Below, piece after piece: positions 9,129-16,551 of a stretch of DNA of 64,000 nucleotides. How positions within the stretch are numbered: the first letter of the stretch is position 1; every line of letters starts with the position of its first letter. The notes under the pieces are model-generated. The model was not told the origin of the DNA. It did not search any database and worked only from the letters and a program-made list of their open reading frames with translations. The translations under genes and the position numbers were made by a program. This stretch comes from Streptomyces netropsis (lineage in GTDB: Bacteria > Actinomycetota > Actinomycetes > Streptomycetales > Streptomycetaceae), in assembly GCF_014203545.1 (NCBI RefSeq), contig NZ_JACHJG010000003.1, forward strand, positions 496,001 through 560,000, in the 5' to 3' direction.

Positions 9129-9523
9129 GGAGTGCCTCCCTCAAGGTCCCAAGCCATACTTAGGCCCACATAACACCCCATGAGGTGACGAAAAGCGCCC
9201 TTCTGGCGGCCGTCCCCGCGCGATCCGACGCGGAATCCGCCCGAATGCGCGAGCGCTCGCCGACCGCTGGGCCAGGCCCCAGGACCCGACGGACGGTCCG
9301 GGGACACTCAGCCCCGGGAGCCGGCAGGAACTACTTCCGGCCCGTCAGTTCGCAATGATGCAGTCCCGGTTCTGGCACAAGCCGGTGACACTTATCGCTC
9401 CTGACCTGCATATCCTTTGATTCTCAAACGCATCTTCGATAAACAGGAGTGCTAGCTACGACGTGACAGTCGGCCGGATCGCGTCGGCCGCTGATACGTC
9501 GGCAACGGGGGAAGGGGGCTTTC
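9129..9523 (+). promoter_or_regulatory. Divergent intergenic region between dppA1 and toxin cassette A
   Basis: This 395-nt stretch holds no convincing gene. It should contain the minus-strand promoter of dppA1 and the plus-strand promoter of cassette A. The only element with independent support is the box at 9435-9452, which recurs upstream of cassette B. Confidence 0.5.
9435..9452 (+). promoter_or_regulatory. Conserved upstream box of toxin cassette A
   Basis: TTCGATAAACAGGAGTGC matches 15 of 18 positions with the box at 16469-16486 upstream of cassette B, at a similar distance from the start (about 70 nt). It may contain a -10 region (GATAAA) or a regulator site. Conservation between the paralogous loci is the evidence. 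Confidence 0.45.
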
Positions 9524-9898
9524 GTGACGGCTTGGGACATCAACCCGTCCGCGGTGGGGGGCGTGCTCACCAAGTGCGGTACGGCTGCCGAGGGGCTGTC
9601 GAAGGCGGGTCAGGCGGTGCAGAAGTCACTGCCGGCCGCCGCGACGGCGGCGGGCACGATCAGCGGGATGTACTGCGGTGAGGCGCCGAGCGGGCCGGTC
9701 TCGGGGGCGCTGGCCGAATTCGCCAACGCGTGGGGCAAGGACGTCGCCTACGTGGCAGTGCGCACCGCCAACTCGCTGACCGGGGCGAAGACGGCCACCG
9801 AGGAGTACGTGAAGGGCGACCTCAAGATGGCGGCGGACGCGCACAACGAGGCGCTCAAGGAGCCCAAGATCGACATGCCGGGGCAGGGGAAGAAGTGA
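9524..9898 (+). CDS. Small WXG100-like/DUF6507-type protein of toxin cassette A
   Basis: This 124-aa, mostly alpha-helical protein starts MTAWDINPSAVGGVLTKCG and ends MPGQGKK, with an internal ATAAGTISGMYCG segment. I recall it as the DUF6507 family of Streptomyces, which resembles ESX/WXG100 secretion partners. It has the same length as its paralogue at 16552-16926, to which it is strongly similar throughout. The GTG at 9524 follows a purine-rich GGGGGAAGGGGG. Its stop overlaps the GTG of the toxin gene (GTGA), so the two are translationally coupled. It is probably a co-secreted partner or chaperone of the toxin; inferred. Confidence 0.8.
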   Translation: MTAWDINPSAVGGVLTKCGTAAEGLSKAGQAVQKSLPAAATAAGTISGMYCGEAPSGPVSGALAEFANAWGKDVAYVAVRTANSLTGAKTATEEYVKGDLKMAADAHNEALKEPKIDMPGQGKK

Positions 9899-12456
9899 GC
9901 GACCAAGACCTCATCGTTCCCTCGGGCATACCGCAGTTCACGGGCGATCTGGAGACCCTGGACACCGAGTCCAAGTCCCTGGCCACCAACGCCAAGCTCT
10001 TCCGGGACTCCGGCGCCGCCGTGCACACCCAGTTCCAGGGACTCTCCGCCTGCTACAAGGCACCCGAGGCGGACAAGCTGTTCGCCACCACCCAACCCGT
10101 CGCGACCAAGTCCGACGGCTTCGCGGACGACCTCGAAAAGGTCTCCGCGGCGCTGAACGCCTACGCCGGCGAAGTACGCCCCCTGAAGGACAAGCTCAAG
10201 AGCCTCAAGGACGACGCCTTCGCGTTCGTCGAGAGCGTCGAGGGCGACGACGACTGGCGCAAGGACCAGAAGAAGGTCGACCGCAACAACAACCTCTGGC
10301 ACAGCGTCAACGCCACCGTCGCCGCCTTCCACGCCGCCGAACGCGCCTGCCACGACAAGATCGTCGCCCTGGTGAAGGGCACCGCGCTCATCCCGGATGA
10401 CGGCTCCCACCAGCCGAACATGTACGGCTACAAGGCCAGCGACCTCGACCACGCCGAGGAGACGCCCTGGGGCAAGATGGCCGAGCGCGAGTACACCGGC
10501 ATCGCGTGGCTGGGCCACCAGATCAAGAGCTTCGTCTGGGACGGCTTCATCGTCGACGGCATCTGGGGCACGATCAAGGGCCTCGGCACCCTGGTCGGCA
10601 CCGACGGCTGGGACGCCGCGGGCCAGGCGTGGACGGGCCTGGCCAAGCTGGCCACCGGCCTGGCCATCTCGTCCACCCCCCTCGCCGCCGCGTACTGGAT
10701 GGCTCCCGAGGACAAGCTGCCGAGCTGGCTGCGGGATTCCCGTACGGCGGTGAAGGAGACCGGCAAGGCGCTCATCGCCTACGACCAGTGGGGCAAGAAC
10801 CCCGCCCGCGCGGCCGGCGGCGTCACCTTCAACGTCCTGACCACCGTCTTCACCGGCGGCGGCGGGGCTGCCGCGAAGGGCGGTGCCGCCGCGAAGGCGA
10901 TCTCCGTGGCCGGCAAGGTGAGCCGCATCGTCGACCCGATCACCTATGTCGGCAAGGCCGGAAAGTTCGCCTTCGTCAAGGTCGGCGACCTCATGGCGAA
11001 CCTGAAGAGCCTGAACCCCGGTGCCTCGCTGCGCATCGCGGGTGAGACGTTCAAGCTGGCCGACGAGGCCGCGGCCGCCAAGCTGCCGGAACGCCCCGCC
11101 GGCCTGCCCGACGACGCGGCCCCCTTCGTCGACAACAAGGGCCGGCCGGTCTACCTGAACCCGAAGACCGGCGAACTCTTCGACGAGACCGGCAAGGTCA
11201 AGCAGCCCGCCGAAAAGGTCCCGAAGGAAGGCTCGGCCGCGGAACGCGCCGCCGAGGCCGAGCGGCCCCATGTCCCCGAGCCGGAGAAGGAACTGGTCAG
11301 CGCGAGTGCCCGTGCGGGCGGCGACGTCACGGCCTCGGCCGGACGCACCGGCGACAACGTCGCGGGCGGCGCGGCGCGCGACGTCCCGGGCGGCCGCTCC
11401 CCCGGCGGCTCCGCCGGGCCCGGTCCCTCCGCGAGTCACGGAACTCCGGGCACGGGTGGTGGCGGTGGTGGCCACACCACGCCGCACACCGGTGGCGGCG
11501 GCCACGACGTGCCGGGCTCCGGCACGGGTGGCCACCAGACCGGGGGGCAGGGCACCGGGGGTCACGGCACCGGAGGCCACGGCACCGGGGGTCACGGCGA
11601 CTCCCCGTCGGCTCCCCACGGCCACGAAGGCACCGGCGGCCACGGCGGCGATCACGACACGCCCTCCGGCAACTCCCATGACGGCGATGGCGCGCACGAC
11701 CCGAAGACCGGTGGCGCGCACGACTCCGGCAACGGTGGCGCCCACCATGCCGACGGCACCACCCCGCCGTCGCGCACCCCGGGTCCGGACCGTCAGCCTG
11801 TCGGTGACTTCGTCCCCGGCTCGGGCAAGGACCTCACCCCGGAGCAGGTCCAGGAAGGGCTGCAGAAGGCCCTCGACGGCGACTACGCGGGCCTGCGCAT
11901 CAAGGTCGACGGCGTATTCCCGATGGACAACCAACTGGGCTGGAGCGCACAGATAGTCGACCAGGCGGGGAATCCGGTGGGCCGTATGGACCGCGACTTC
12001 ATCCGCAAGGAAGACGGTACGCTGGCCGTCAAGCACAACATCATGAAAATCGACGACCCCGCCTATCGCGGAAAGGGCGTCGGCTCGGCCATCAGCAGGG
12101 GCCTGGAGAACTGGTACCGGAAGTCCGGTGTCTCGGAAATCCAGCTCACGGCGGCCAAGGAGAACGGCGCCTACACCTGGGCGCGGCGAGACTACGACTG
12201 GGTGCAGGAGAAGTCCGCAAAGAAGATCTTCAACCGCATCAATGTAAAGATGAAGGATCCCGAGTGGGACCTCTCCCCGGAGGAGCTCGCGGCCGCACAG
12301 GACATTGTGAACCGCGCGCGTAACAACCCGTTCGGAAGCCCCGACTACCCCACCCCGCGAGAGATCGCGAACATCGGGCGTGGGAGCGGCCGGGAGAACC
12401 CCTTCGGGAAGCGTGTACTCGTGGGTCAGCGTTGGGAAGGTAGGAAGCTGCTATGA
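9895..12456 (+). CDS. Polymorphic toxin A with C-terminal GNAT-like domain
   Basis: The 853-aa protein starts at GTG 9895, overlapping the previous stop by 4 nt. Residues 1-170 are helical and T7SS-effector-like (IPQFTGDL..., CYKAPEADKLF). Residues 200-350 contain amphipathic or hydrophobic segments. Residues 490-640 form a Gly/His/Pro-rich linker with GTGGH repeats. The C-terminal part from about residue 646 ends in a GNAT-like fold: acetyl-CoA loop R725-G-K-G-V-G730 after a beta strand, then a helix and the segment AYTWARRDYDW, equivalent to the family's usual Gly-Phe end. GNAT toxins in other systems acetylate aminoacyl-tRNA; the target here is unknown. The first 460 residues closely match toxin B, while the C-terminus is unrelated, typical of polymorphic toxins. 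No ESX machinery lies in the window. Confidence 0.85.
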   Translation: MSDQDLIVPSGIPQFTGDLETLDTESKSLATNAKLFRDSGAAVHTQFQGLSACYKAPEADKLFATTQPVATKSDGFADDLEKVSAALNAYAGEVRPLKDKLKSLKDDAFAFVESVEGDDDWRKDQKKVDRNNNLWHSVNATVAAFHAAERACHDKIVALVKGTALIPDDGSHQPNMYGYKASDLDHAEETPWGKMAEREYTGIAWLGHQIKSFVWDGFIVDGIWGTIKGLGTLVGTDGWDAAGQAWTGLAKLATGLAISSTPLAAAYWMAPEDKLPSWLRDSRTAVKETGKALIAYDQWGKNPARAAGGVTFNVLTTVFTGGGGAAAKGGAAAKAISVAGKVSRIVDPITYVGKAGKFAFVKVGDLMANLKSLNPGASLRIAGETFKLADEAAAAKLPERPAGLPDDAAPFVDNKGRPVYLNPKTGELFDETGKVKQPAEKVPKEGSAAERAAEAERPHVPEPEKELVSASARAGGDVTASAGRTGDNVAGGAARDVPGGRSPGGSAGPGPSASHGTPGTGGGGGGHTTPHTGGGGHDVPGSGTGGHQTGGQGTGGHGTGGHGTGGHGDSPSAPHGHEGTGGHGGDHDTPSGNSHDGDGAHDPKTGGAHDSGNGGAHHADGTTPPSRTPGPDRQPVGDFVPGSGKDLTPEQVQEGLQKALDGDYAGLRIKVDGVFPMDNQLGWSAQIVDQAGNPVGRMDRDFIRKEDGTLAVKHNIMKIDDPAYRGKGVGSAISRGLENWYRKSGVSEIQLTAAKENGAYTWARRDYDWVQEKSAKKIFNRINVKMKDPEWDLSPEELAAAQDIVNRARNNPFGSPDYPTPREIANIGRGSGRENPFGKRVLVGQRWEGRKLL
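11521..11595 (+). repeat. 15-nt coding repeat (GTGGH units) in the toxin A linker
   Basis: Five in-frame 15-nt units encode Gly/Thr/His pentapeptides. The units at 11551-11565 and 11581-11595 are identical (GGCACCGGGGGTCAC), and that at 11566-11580 differs at two positions. It is a flexible linker between secretion and toxin domains, prone to length change by slippage. Confidence 0.85.
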
Positions 12457-12686
12457 CGGAGCGCGAGCCCGGCAAGCTGGAGCCGTCGGAGCCGGTGCAC
12501 CCTCTGGTGGCCAAGCGGCACCGGCTGTCATCGGAATGGTTCTACGAATTCTGCGCCAAGTACGGCGTGGACTACCCGGACGAGGCCACTCCCGAGCAGG
12601 AGGCCGAATACCAGGCCGGGCTGGACTCGATCTATGCCCGCATCCGCGAAGAGGCCGCCGCCGAGAAGGCGCAGCAGGACGACTGA
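12453..12686 (+). CDS. Small acidic accessory protein of cassette A (conserved between cassettes)
   Basis: This 77-aa acidic protein contains KLEPSEPVHPLVAKR, SSEWFYEFCAKYGVDYPDE and ARIREE. Its ATG overlaps the toxin stop (ATGA), so it is co-translated. A clear homologue sits at the end of cassette B (19909-20136) although the two toxin cargos are unrelated. It is therefore unlikely to be a cargo-specific immunity protein and more likely part of the constant module. I do not recognise a family. If it is the immunity protein of toxin A, the copy in B would be an orphan. Confidence 0.85.
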   Translation: MTEREPGKLEPSEPVHPLVAKRHRLSSEWFYEFCAKYGVDYPDEATPEQEAEYQAGLDSIYARIREEAAAEKAQQDD

Positions 12687-12690
12687 GGGT

Positions 12691-12722
12691 GTCGGGCGCG
12701 GCTCGGTCGAGCCGCGCCCGAC
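12691..12722 (+). terminator. Terminator hairpin of toxin cassette A
   Basis: GTCGGGCGCGGCTC (12691-12704) and GAGCCGCGCCCGAC (12709-12722) form a perfect 14-bp stem with a GGTC loop, 4 nt after the accessory gene stop. It can also serve the converging small-gene operon ending at 12734. Confidence 0.8.
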
Positions 12723-12733
12723 TGCTCAGGTGA

Positions 12734-12907
12734 TCACGGGTACTCGTGCGCCACGCGCAGATGTACCCCCATGGCGGTGGTCAGCGCCGCGGCTTCCTGC
12801 ATGTCCCCGGCCGCCAGCGCGCGGGCGCGATGCCGCTTAATGTCCCAGCAGCCTTCACATCGACGGTCCACCTTCACGGGCGCCGTCGCAACGGCCTCCT
12901 CGTTCAC
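12734..12907 (-). CDS. Small protein, 57 aa, with a CxxC motif
   Basis: Read directly from the sequence, GTG at 12907 opens a 57-aa frame beginning MNEEAVATAPVKVDRRCEGC and ending VHLRVAHEYP. It has a CEGCW (CxxC) motif and an Ala-rich helix. The GTG overlaps the previous stop (GTGA), making it the third gene of a tightly coupled operon of tiny proteins transcribed away from the Scr1-type regulator. Small cytoplasmic proteins of this kind are frequent beside such regulators in Streptomyces; function unknown. The GTGA coupling and sensible composition are the main support. Confidence 0.7.
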   Translation of the reverse strand: MNEEAVATAPVKVDRRCEGCWDIKRHRARALAAGDMQEAAALTTAMGVHLRVAHEYP

Positions 12908-13140
12908 AGCCGACTCCGCGCGGCCTGATCATTGGCGTCGGCCACGCGTGCGCGCAGCGCGTCACCGGTGGTCGCCGGGCGGAGGTCGCACGGGAGGGCC
13001 TCCCACTCCCGACCACCGGCGGGGTCCCGCAGTAACACCCGCCCGCAGATGACGTCCATCACCTCACCGACCCGATCCCGCCTGGCGTCCAGCACCAGTG
13101 CCCCGATAGCGGGGAGCGGCGGCTGATCGTGCGGGCTCAC
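12904..13140 (-). CDS. Conserved small protein, 78 aa, Streptomyces type
   Basis: The product, with IGALVLDARRDRVGEV near its start and DPAGGREWEALPCDLRPAT near the middle, matches a small protein type common in Streptomyces next to Scr1/DUF5753 regulators; its function is unknown. GTG at 13140 is chosen because it overlaps the upstream stop as GTGA and leaves the recognisable domain intact; the frame is open further upstream, but there the composition looks non-coding. It has the size of a small SH3-like beta barrel, an impression rather than a demonstrated fold. Confidence 0.75.
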   Translation of the reverse strand: MSPHDQPPLPAIGALVLDARRDRVGEVMDVICGRVLLRDPAGGREWEALPCDLRPATTGDALRARVADANDQAARSRL

Positions 13141-13343
13141 CGGGCAGCCACCTGCGGGCGGGTGACGATGTCGATGCCGTGCGCGGACATCCTCACGACG
13201 ACCGCAGACGCCGGCCCGCGCGGCGTTTCGCTGCGATGAGCGGTGCCCTCGGGCCTCGGGCACGGGGGCCGGTAGTTACGTTGGAGTCTCAGTGCGAACG
13301 GCGCCCGCACCCATCCGAACCAGTGGGCGATAAGGTTTGTCAT
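13137..13343 (-). CDS. Small basic protein, 68 aa, first gene of a three-gene operon
   Basis: ATG at 13343 opens a 68-aa Arg/Pro-rich frame (MTNLIAHWFGWVRAPFALRL...). GAGGA lies about 12 nt upstream, a weak spacing. Its stop overlaps the next gene's GTG by 4 nt. It has a short amphipathic N-terminal helix and an otherwise unstructured tail. Similar short proteins precede the 78-aa type gene in other Streptomyces regulator loci. I cannot assign a function. Confidence 0.6.
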   Translation of the reverse strand: MTNLIAHWFGWVRAPFALRLQRNYRPPCPRPEGTAHRSETPRGPASAVVVRMSAHGIDIVTRPQVAAR

Positions 13344-13640
13344 GTCAGCCTGCTTTCCTCAGGTTGGCCATGCCCCGGGGCCGTGTGCGCGGCCGCCGGG
13401 GTCTGTCGCCTTTGCGAGGGCATAGAACGCCCAAGCCCCGGCCGCATCCCGCCTTCCATGGCAAGGGACTTGCCTAGGGCTGCTCCAGCATGCAGCCCCC
13501 CGCCGCGACTCTGCAAGACTTCATTTTGAATGCCCCGAGTTAATAACTCGAAAGACTGACATTCATTGCGAGCCGAGCGCACCGATGCTTTCATTTCGCG
13601 GGCCGGGAGTACTTCATATCGAAGGCCGGAGGGGCACTCC
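13344..13640 (+). promoter_or_regulatory. Divergent control region between the tiny-gene operon and the Scr1-type regulator
   Basis: This stretch separates the minus-strand tiny genes from the regulator and should hold both promoters. It contains the perfect palindrome CGAGTTA-A-TAACTCG (13536-13550) within an AT-richer stretch, flanked by GAATG and CATTC. It is a plausible autoregulatory operator. Confidence 0.5.
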
Positions 13641-14528
13641 ATGATCGAGGGCATGACGGGATCCACCGTGCCGCGCAGGCAACTTGGGCGACACCTGCGC
13701 GACCTGCGCAATCAATCGCGACTCACAGTCCGGGCAGCTGCGCGCCAACTCGAGTGGTCCGAGGCGAAGATGTGGCGCATCGAGACAGGCCAGACTTCAC
13801 TGCGCAGCCACGACGTCGAGACCATGTGCAAGGTCTACGGCGCACCCGCCGGCCTGACCAAGGCGCTCATGGGCCTTGCCAAGGAGACCAAGGCCCGTGG
13901 CTGGTGGCATGCGTACGGCGACGTGATCCCAGAGGGGTTCGACCTTTTCATCGGGCTCGAAGAGGCGGCATCGCGGGTCTGGTGGTACGAGAGCGAGTTG
14001 GTTCCAGGCCTGTTGCAGACCGAGGCGTACGCGCGCACCATCATCCGAGCCGACAACGCCGACGAGGCGGACAACGAGATCGAGCGCCGCGTCCACCTCC
14101 GCATCGCGCGCCAGGTCCTCCTCACCAGGGCCGGCGAACCGCCGACGCTGACCGTAGCGCTCAATGAAGGGGTGTTGAGACGACCGATCGGCGGGAACAA
14201 CGTGATGGCGGGGCAACTCGCACACTTGTTGGAAGTTGGTGAGCTGCCCAACGTTACGATCAAGGTGATCCCGTTCAGTGCGGGACTGCACCTCGGCGTC
14301 ATGTCAGGACCGTTCGGCATCCTGCGGTTCCCGGTCAACGGGGACGGCAGCGAGTCGGAACCTCCCACCGTCTACGCAGACGGGTACACGGGAGACCTGT
14401 ACCTGGACAAGCCCGGCGAGGTCGCACGCTACGACGCGGCGTTCAAGAACATCTGGGCCACGGCGCTCACCGAGCAGGATTCACGTCATCTGATCTCTGA
14501 AGTGGCAGGAACTTATGGGCATAGATAA
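13641..14528 (+). CDS. Helix-turn-helix regulator, Scr1/DUF5753 type
   Basis: This 295-aa protein has an XRE-like HTH at about residues 10-65 (LGRHLRDLRNQSRLTVRAAA, then WSEAKMWRIETGQ). The DUF5753 domain occupies residues 95-285 (WWYESELVPGLLQTEAYAR, LTVALNEGVLRR, IKVIPFSAGLHLG). The ATG at 13641 is preferred over an in-frame upstream ATG at 13566 because GGAGGGG lies 7 nt before it and the HTH is complete. It pairs with a DUF397 gene whose start overlaps its 3' end by 14 nt. Such pairs (Scr1/Scr2, BldB-like contexts) influence development or antibiotic production in Streptomyces and often show toxin-antitoxin-like behaviour; that role is inferred. Confidence 0.92.
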   Translation: MIEGMTGSTVPRRQLGRHLRDLRNQSRLTVRAAARQLEWSEAKMWRIETGQTSLRSHDVETMCKVYGAPAGLTKALMGLAKETKARGWWHAYGDVIPEGFDLFIGLEEAASRVWWYESELVPGLLQTEAYARTIIRADNADEADNEIERRVHLRIARQVLLTRAGEPPTLTVALNEGVLRRPIGGNNVMAGQLAHLLEVGELPNVTIKVIPFSAGLHLGVMSGPFGILRFPVNGDGSESEPPTVYADGYTGDLYLDKPGEVARYDAAFKNIWATALTEQDSRHLISEVAGTYGHR

Positions 14529-14727
14529 CGGGTCGGGCAGAGAGTGGTTCAAGTCCAGTCACAGCAACGGGCAGTCGGCTTGCCTGGAAATCGCGCTCCT
14601 GGCCGGAGGCAGACGCATCCCGGTCCGCGACAGCAAGAACCCCCACGGCCCCACCCTCTTCTTCGAGACCGACGCCTGGTCGGCGTTCATCACCGGGCTG
14701 AAGCGCGGCTCCATCCCGGCGGGCTGA
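14515..14727 (+). CDS. DUF397 domain protein
   Basis: The 70-aa product carries the whole DUF397 signature: WFKSSHSN, CLEIA, the VRDSKNPHGPTL motif and the terminal WSAFITGLK. It overlaps the regulator gene by 14 nt, the standard arrangement for Scr1/Scr2-like pairs, where the DUF397 member binds or modulates the HTH partner. Cytoplasmic, no enzyme motif. Confidence 0.93.
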   Translation: MGIDNGSGREWFKSSHSNGQSACLEIALLAGGRRIPVRDSKNPHGPTLFFETDAWSAFITGLKRGSIPAG

Positions 14728-14788
14728 CGCCCCCGGGCCGTAGCACCAATACGGGGGCAAACCCCCAACGCATACGGGGGATCAACCC

Positions 14789-14813
14789 ATGGAGCGGAGC
14801 GCCCCCGCTCCAT
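14789..14813 (+). terminator. Hairpin between the DUF397 gene and the secreted peptidase gene
   Basis: ATGGAGCGG (14789-14797) pairs with CCGCTCCAT (14805-14813) over a 7-nt loop, ending 11 nt before the peptidase ATG. A smaller GGGGG-CAAA-CCCCC hairpin (14753-14766) lies upstream and may end the regulator transcript. Because the larger one is so close to the start it could instead affect translation of the peptidase. Confidence 0.45.
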
Positions 14814-14824
14814 AGCGTCGAGGC

Positions 14825-16375
14825 ATGAGAAAACGGAACGTACTCACCGCCCTCACCCTCACCTTCGCCACCGTCGCCACAGGGACCGGCTTCGCCGCGA
14901 GTCCCAAGAAGCCGGCTCCGGCGCAGCAGGACGGGTTGGAGCGGTTCAGAGAGCAGAAGGTCGTCTGGGGCGCCTGCCAGGACGAGAAGCTGGCCGCGAG
15001 CGGGACCGAGTGCGCTCGGGTCACCGTGCCGCTGGACTACCGCGCCCCGGACGGGCGGACGTTACAGATCGCGATCTCGCGCATCAAGGCCCGCGACAAC
15101 GGCAAGGGCAAGGGCAAAGCCAAAACGCGGCGCGGCATACTCCAGACCAACCCCGGCGGCCCCGGCGGCCCCGGCCTGTCCATGCCCGCCGAATTGCGGG
15201 AGCGGCTGAGCCCCGAGGTGGCGGCGGCCTACGACATCATCGGCATGGACCATCGTGGGGTCGGGGAAAGCAACCCGTTGGACTGCGGGCTGGCCCGTAC
15301 GGCCTGGATACGCTCGGCCGGAAACGACCGGGCCGGGTTCGACGAGAACGTACGGCTGGCGCGGCAGGACGCCCGTAAGTGCGCCGCGAAGTACTCCGGC
15401 ACGCTCGCGCATTACTCGACCCGCAATATCGCCCGCGACGTCGACATCGTCCGCGCGGTGCTGGGCGAGCGCCGGACCTCGTGGTTCGGGCAGTCGTACG
15501 GCACGATCCTCGGCGCCACCTACGCGCAGATGTTCCCGGAAAGGGTCGACCGTCTGGTGCTGGACAGCGCCCCCGACCCGGTCAAATACGGTGACATGCG
15601 CTTGGCCCAGGACATGGGACCGGTCAACGAGAAGGCTCTGGACGAATTCGCCGCATGGGCCGCGCCCCGCCACAGCCGGTACCGCCTCGGTGCCACGCCC
15701 GCCGCCGTCCGCAGCACCGTCGAGGGGCTCGTACAGCGGGCCATGGACGAGCCGGTCAAGGTCGGCCCGTACCGGGTGGACGGGCACGATCTGCCGCTCT
15801 TCCTCTTCGACTTGGGAGTGGACGCCCAGAAGAACACGCAGTACGCCGAGGTCGTGCGGAACCTCCTCGACGCTGCCGACGGCAAGGCGAACACCCCCCA
15901 CCCGTACCTGCTCGAGCAGCTCAAGGTGATGTCCGATCCGGCGGGCTCCGGGATGAGCGCGGGCATCTCCGGTCAGCTCGCGGTGCTCTGCGCGGACACC
16001 ACCATGCCCCGGGACCCCGAGTGGTACTGGCGAGCCCTCGAACGTTCCCGCGCCGAGCAGCCGGTCTTCGGCCCGGCCCTCAACGGCCCCCTGCCGTGCG
16101 CCTTCTGGAAGGAACGCCCCAGCGAGAAGCTGACGGAGATCAACAACAAGGTGCCCGCGCTGCAGCTCCAGGCGACCGTCGACACCCGCACCTCCTACGA
16201 GCAGGGGCTCGGCATGCACCGGGCCATGCGCGGCTCGGTCCTGGTGACCGTCCCGACCCGTACCCACGCGGTCATCGTCTCCCGCCCCGGCACCTGCGCG
16301 GACAAGGCCGTCGACGACTACCTGCTGCGGGGCACCCTGCCCGCGCGGGACATCACCTGTAAGCCCGCCGCCTGA
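14825..16375 (+). CDS. Secreted alpha/beta hydrolase, TAP/SlpD-type tripeptidyl aminopeptidase family
   Basis: This 516-aa protein begins with a Sec-type signal (MRKRNVLTALTLTFATVATG, predicted cleavage after GFAA-S). The alpha/beta hydrolase core has an oxyanion-like NPGGPGGPG loop, MDHRGVGES, and the nucleophile elbow GQSYG. The TAP-like C-terminal domain supplies the acid (TVDTRT) and the histidine (RTHAV). The family removes N-terminal tripeptides or acts on small esters outside the cell. It lies between the two toxin cassettes without operon linkage to either. Confidence 0.9.
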   Translation: MRKRNVLTALTLTFATVATGTGFAASPKKPAPAQQDGLERFREQKVVWGACQDEKLAASGTECARVTVPLDYRAPDGRTLQIAISRIKARDNGKGKGKAKTRRGILQTNPGGPGGPGLSMPAELRERLSPEVAAAYDIIGMDHRGVGESNPLDCGLARTAWIRSAGNDRAGFDENVRLARQDARKCAAKYSGTLAHYSTRNIARDVDIVRAVLGERRTSWFGQSYGTILGATYAQMFPERVDRLVLDSAPDPVKYGDMRLAQDMGPVNEKALDEFAAWAAPRHSRYRLGATPAAVRSTVEGLVQRAMDEPVKVGPYRVDGHDLPLFLFDLGVDAQKNTQYAEVVRNLLDAADGKANTPHPYLLEQLKVMSDPAGSGMSAGISGQLAVLCADTTMPRDPEWYWRALERSRAEQPVFGPALNGPLPCAFWKERPSEKLTEINNKVPALQLQATVDTRTSYEQGLGMHRAMRGSVLVTVPTRTHAVIVSRPGTCADKAVDDYLLRGTLPARDITCKPAA

Positions 16376-16468
16376 GCCGAGGCACCGGCCCTGGGACAAG
16401 GCCCGGCCCGCCCCATGTGCACCAATCACGCCACGTGGCACGTAACCACTTTGCGCATACAACATGTT

Positions 16469-16486
16469 TTCGATAGACATGAATGC
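16469..16486 (+). promoter_or_regulatory. Conserved upstream box of toxin cassette B
   Basis: TTCGATAGACATGAATGC is the counterpart of 9435-9452 and lies 66 nt before the cassette B start. Retention of this box while surrounding non-coding DNA has diverged suggests a shared promoter or regulator site. Confidence 0.45.
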
Positions 16487-16551
16487 CATTCAGTGGGGGC
16501 TGTGTGGCAAGGGTGCACATCGGGGCGGGAAACGGGGATCTGGGGGATTTC

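Noticed and set aside
6222-9173. Very long plus-strand open frame (983 codons) antisense to dppC1, dppB1 and dppA1
   Set aside because: It is the mirror of strongly coding minus-strand genes; Val/Gly/Asp/Arg-rich low-complexity translation without domains, an artefact of high GC3.
11521-11595. Short periodic repeats resembling a CRISPR array
   Set aside because: The units are in-frame codons for a Gly/Thr/His linker without spacers of independent sequence.
9748-12036. Minus-strand open frame of 762 codons opposite toxin A
   Set aside because: Shadow frame of the Gly/His-rich toxin gene; no start context and no recognisable domain.
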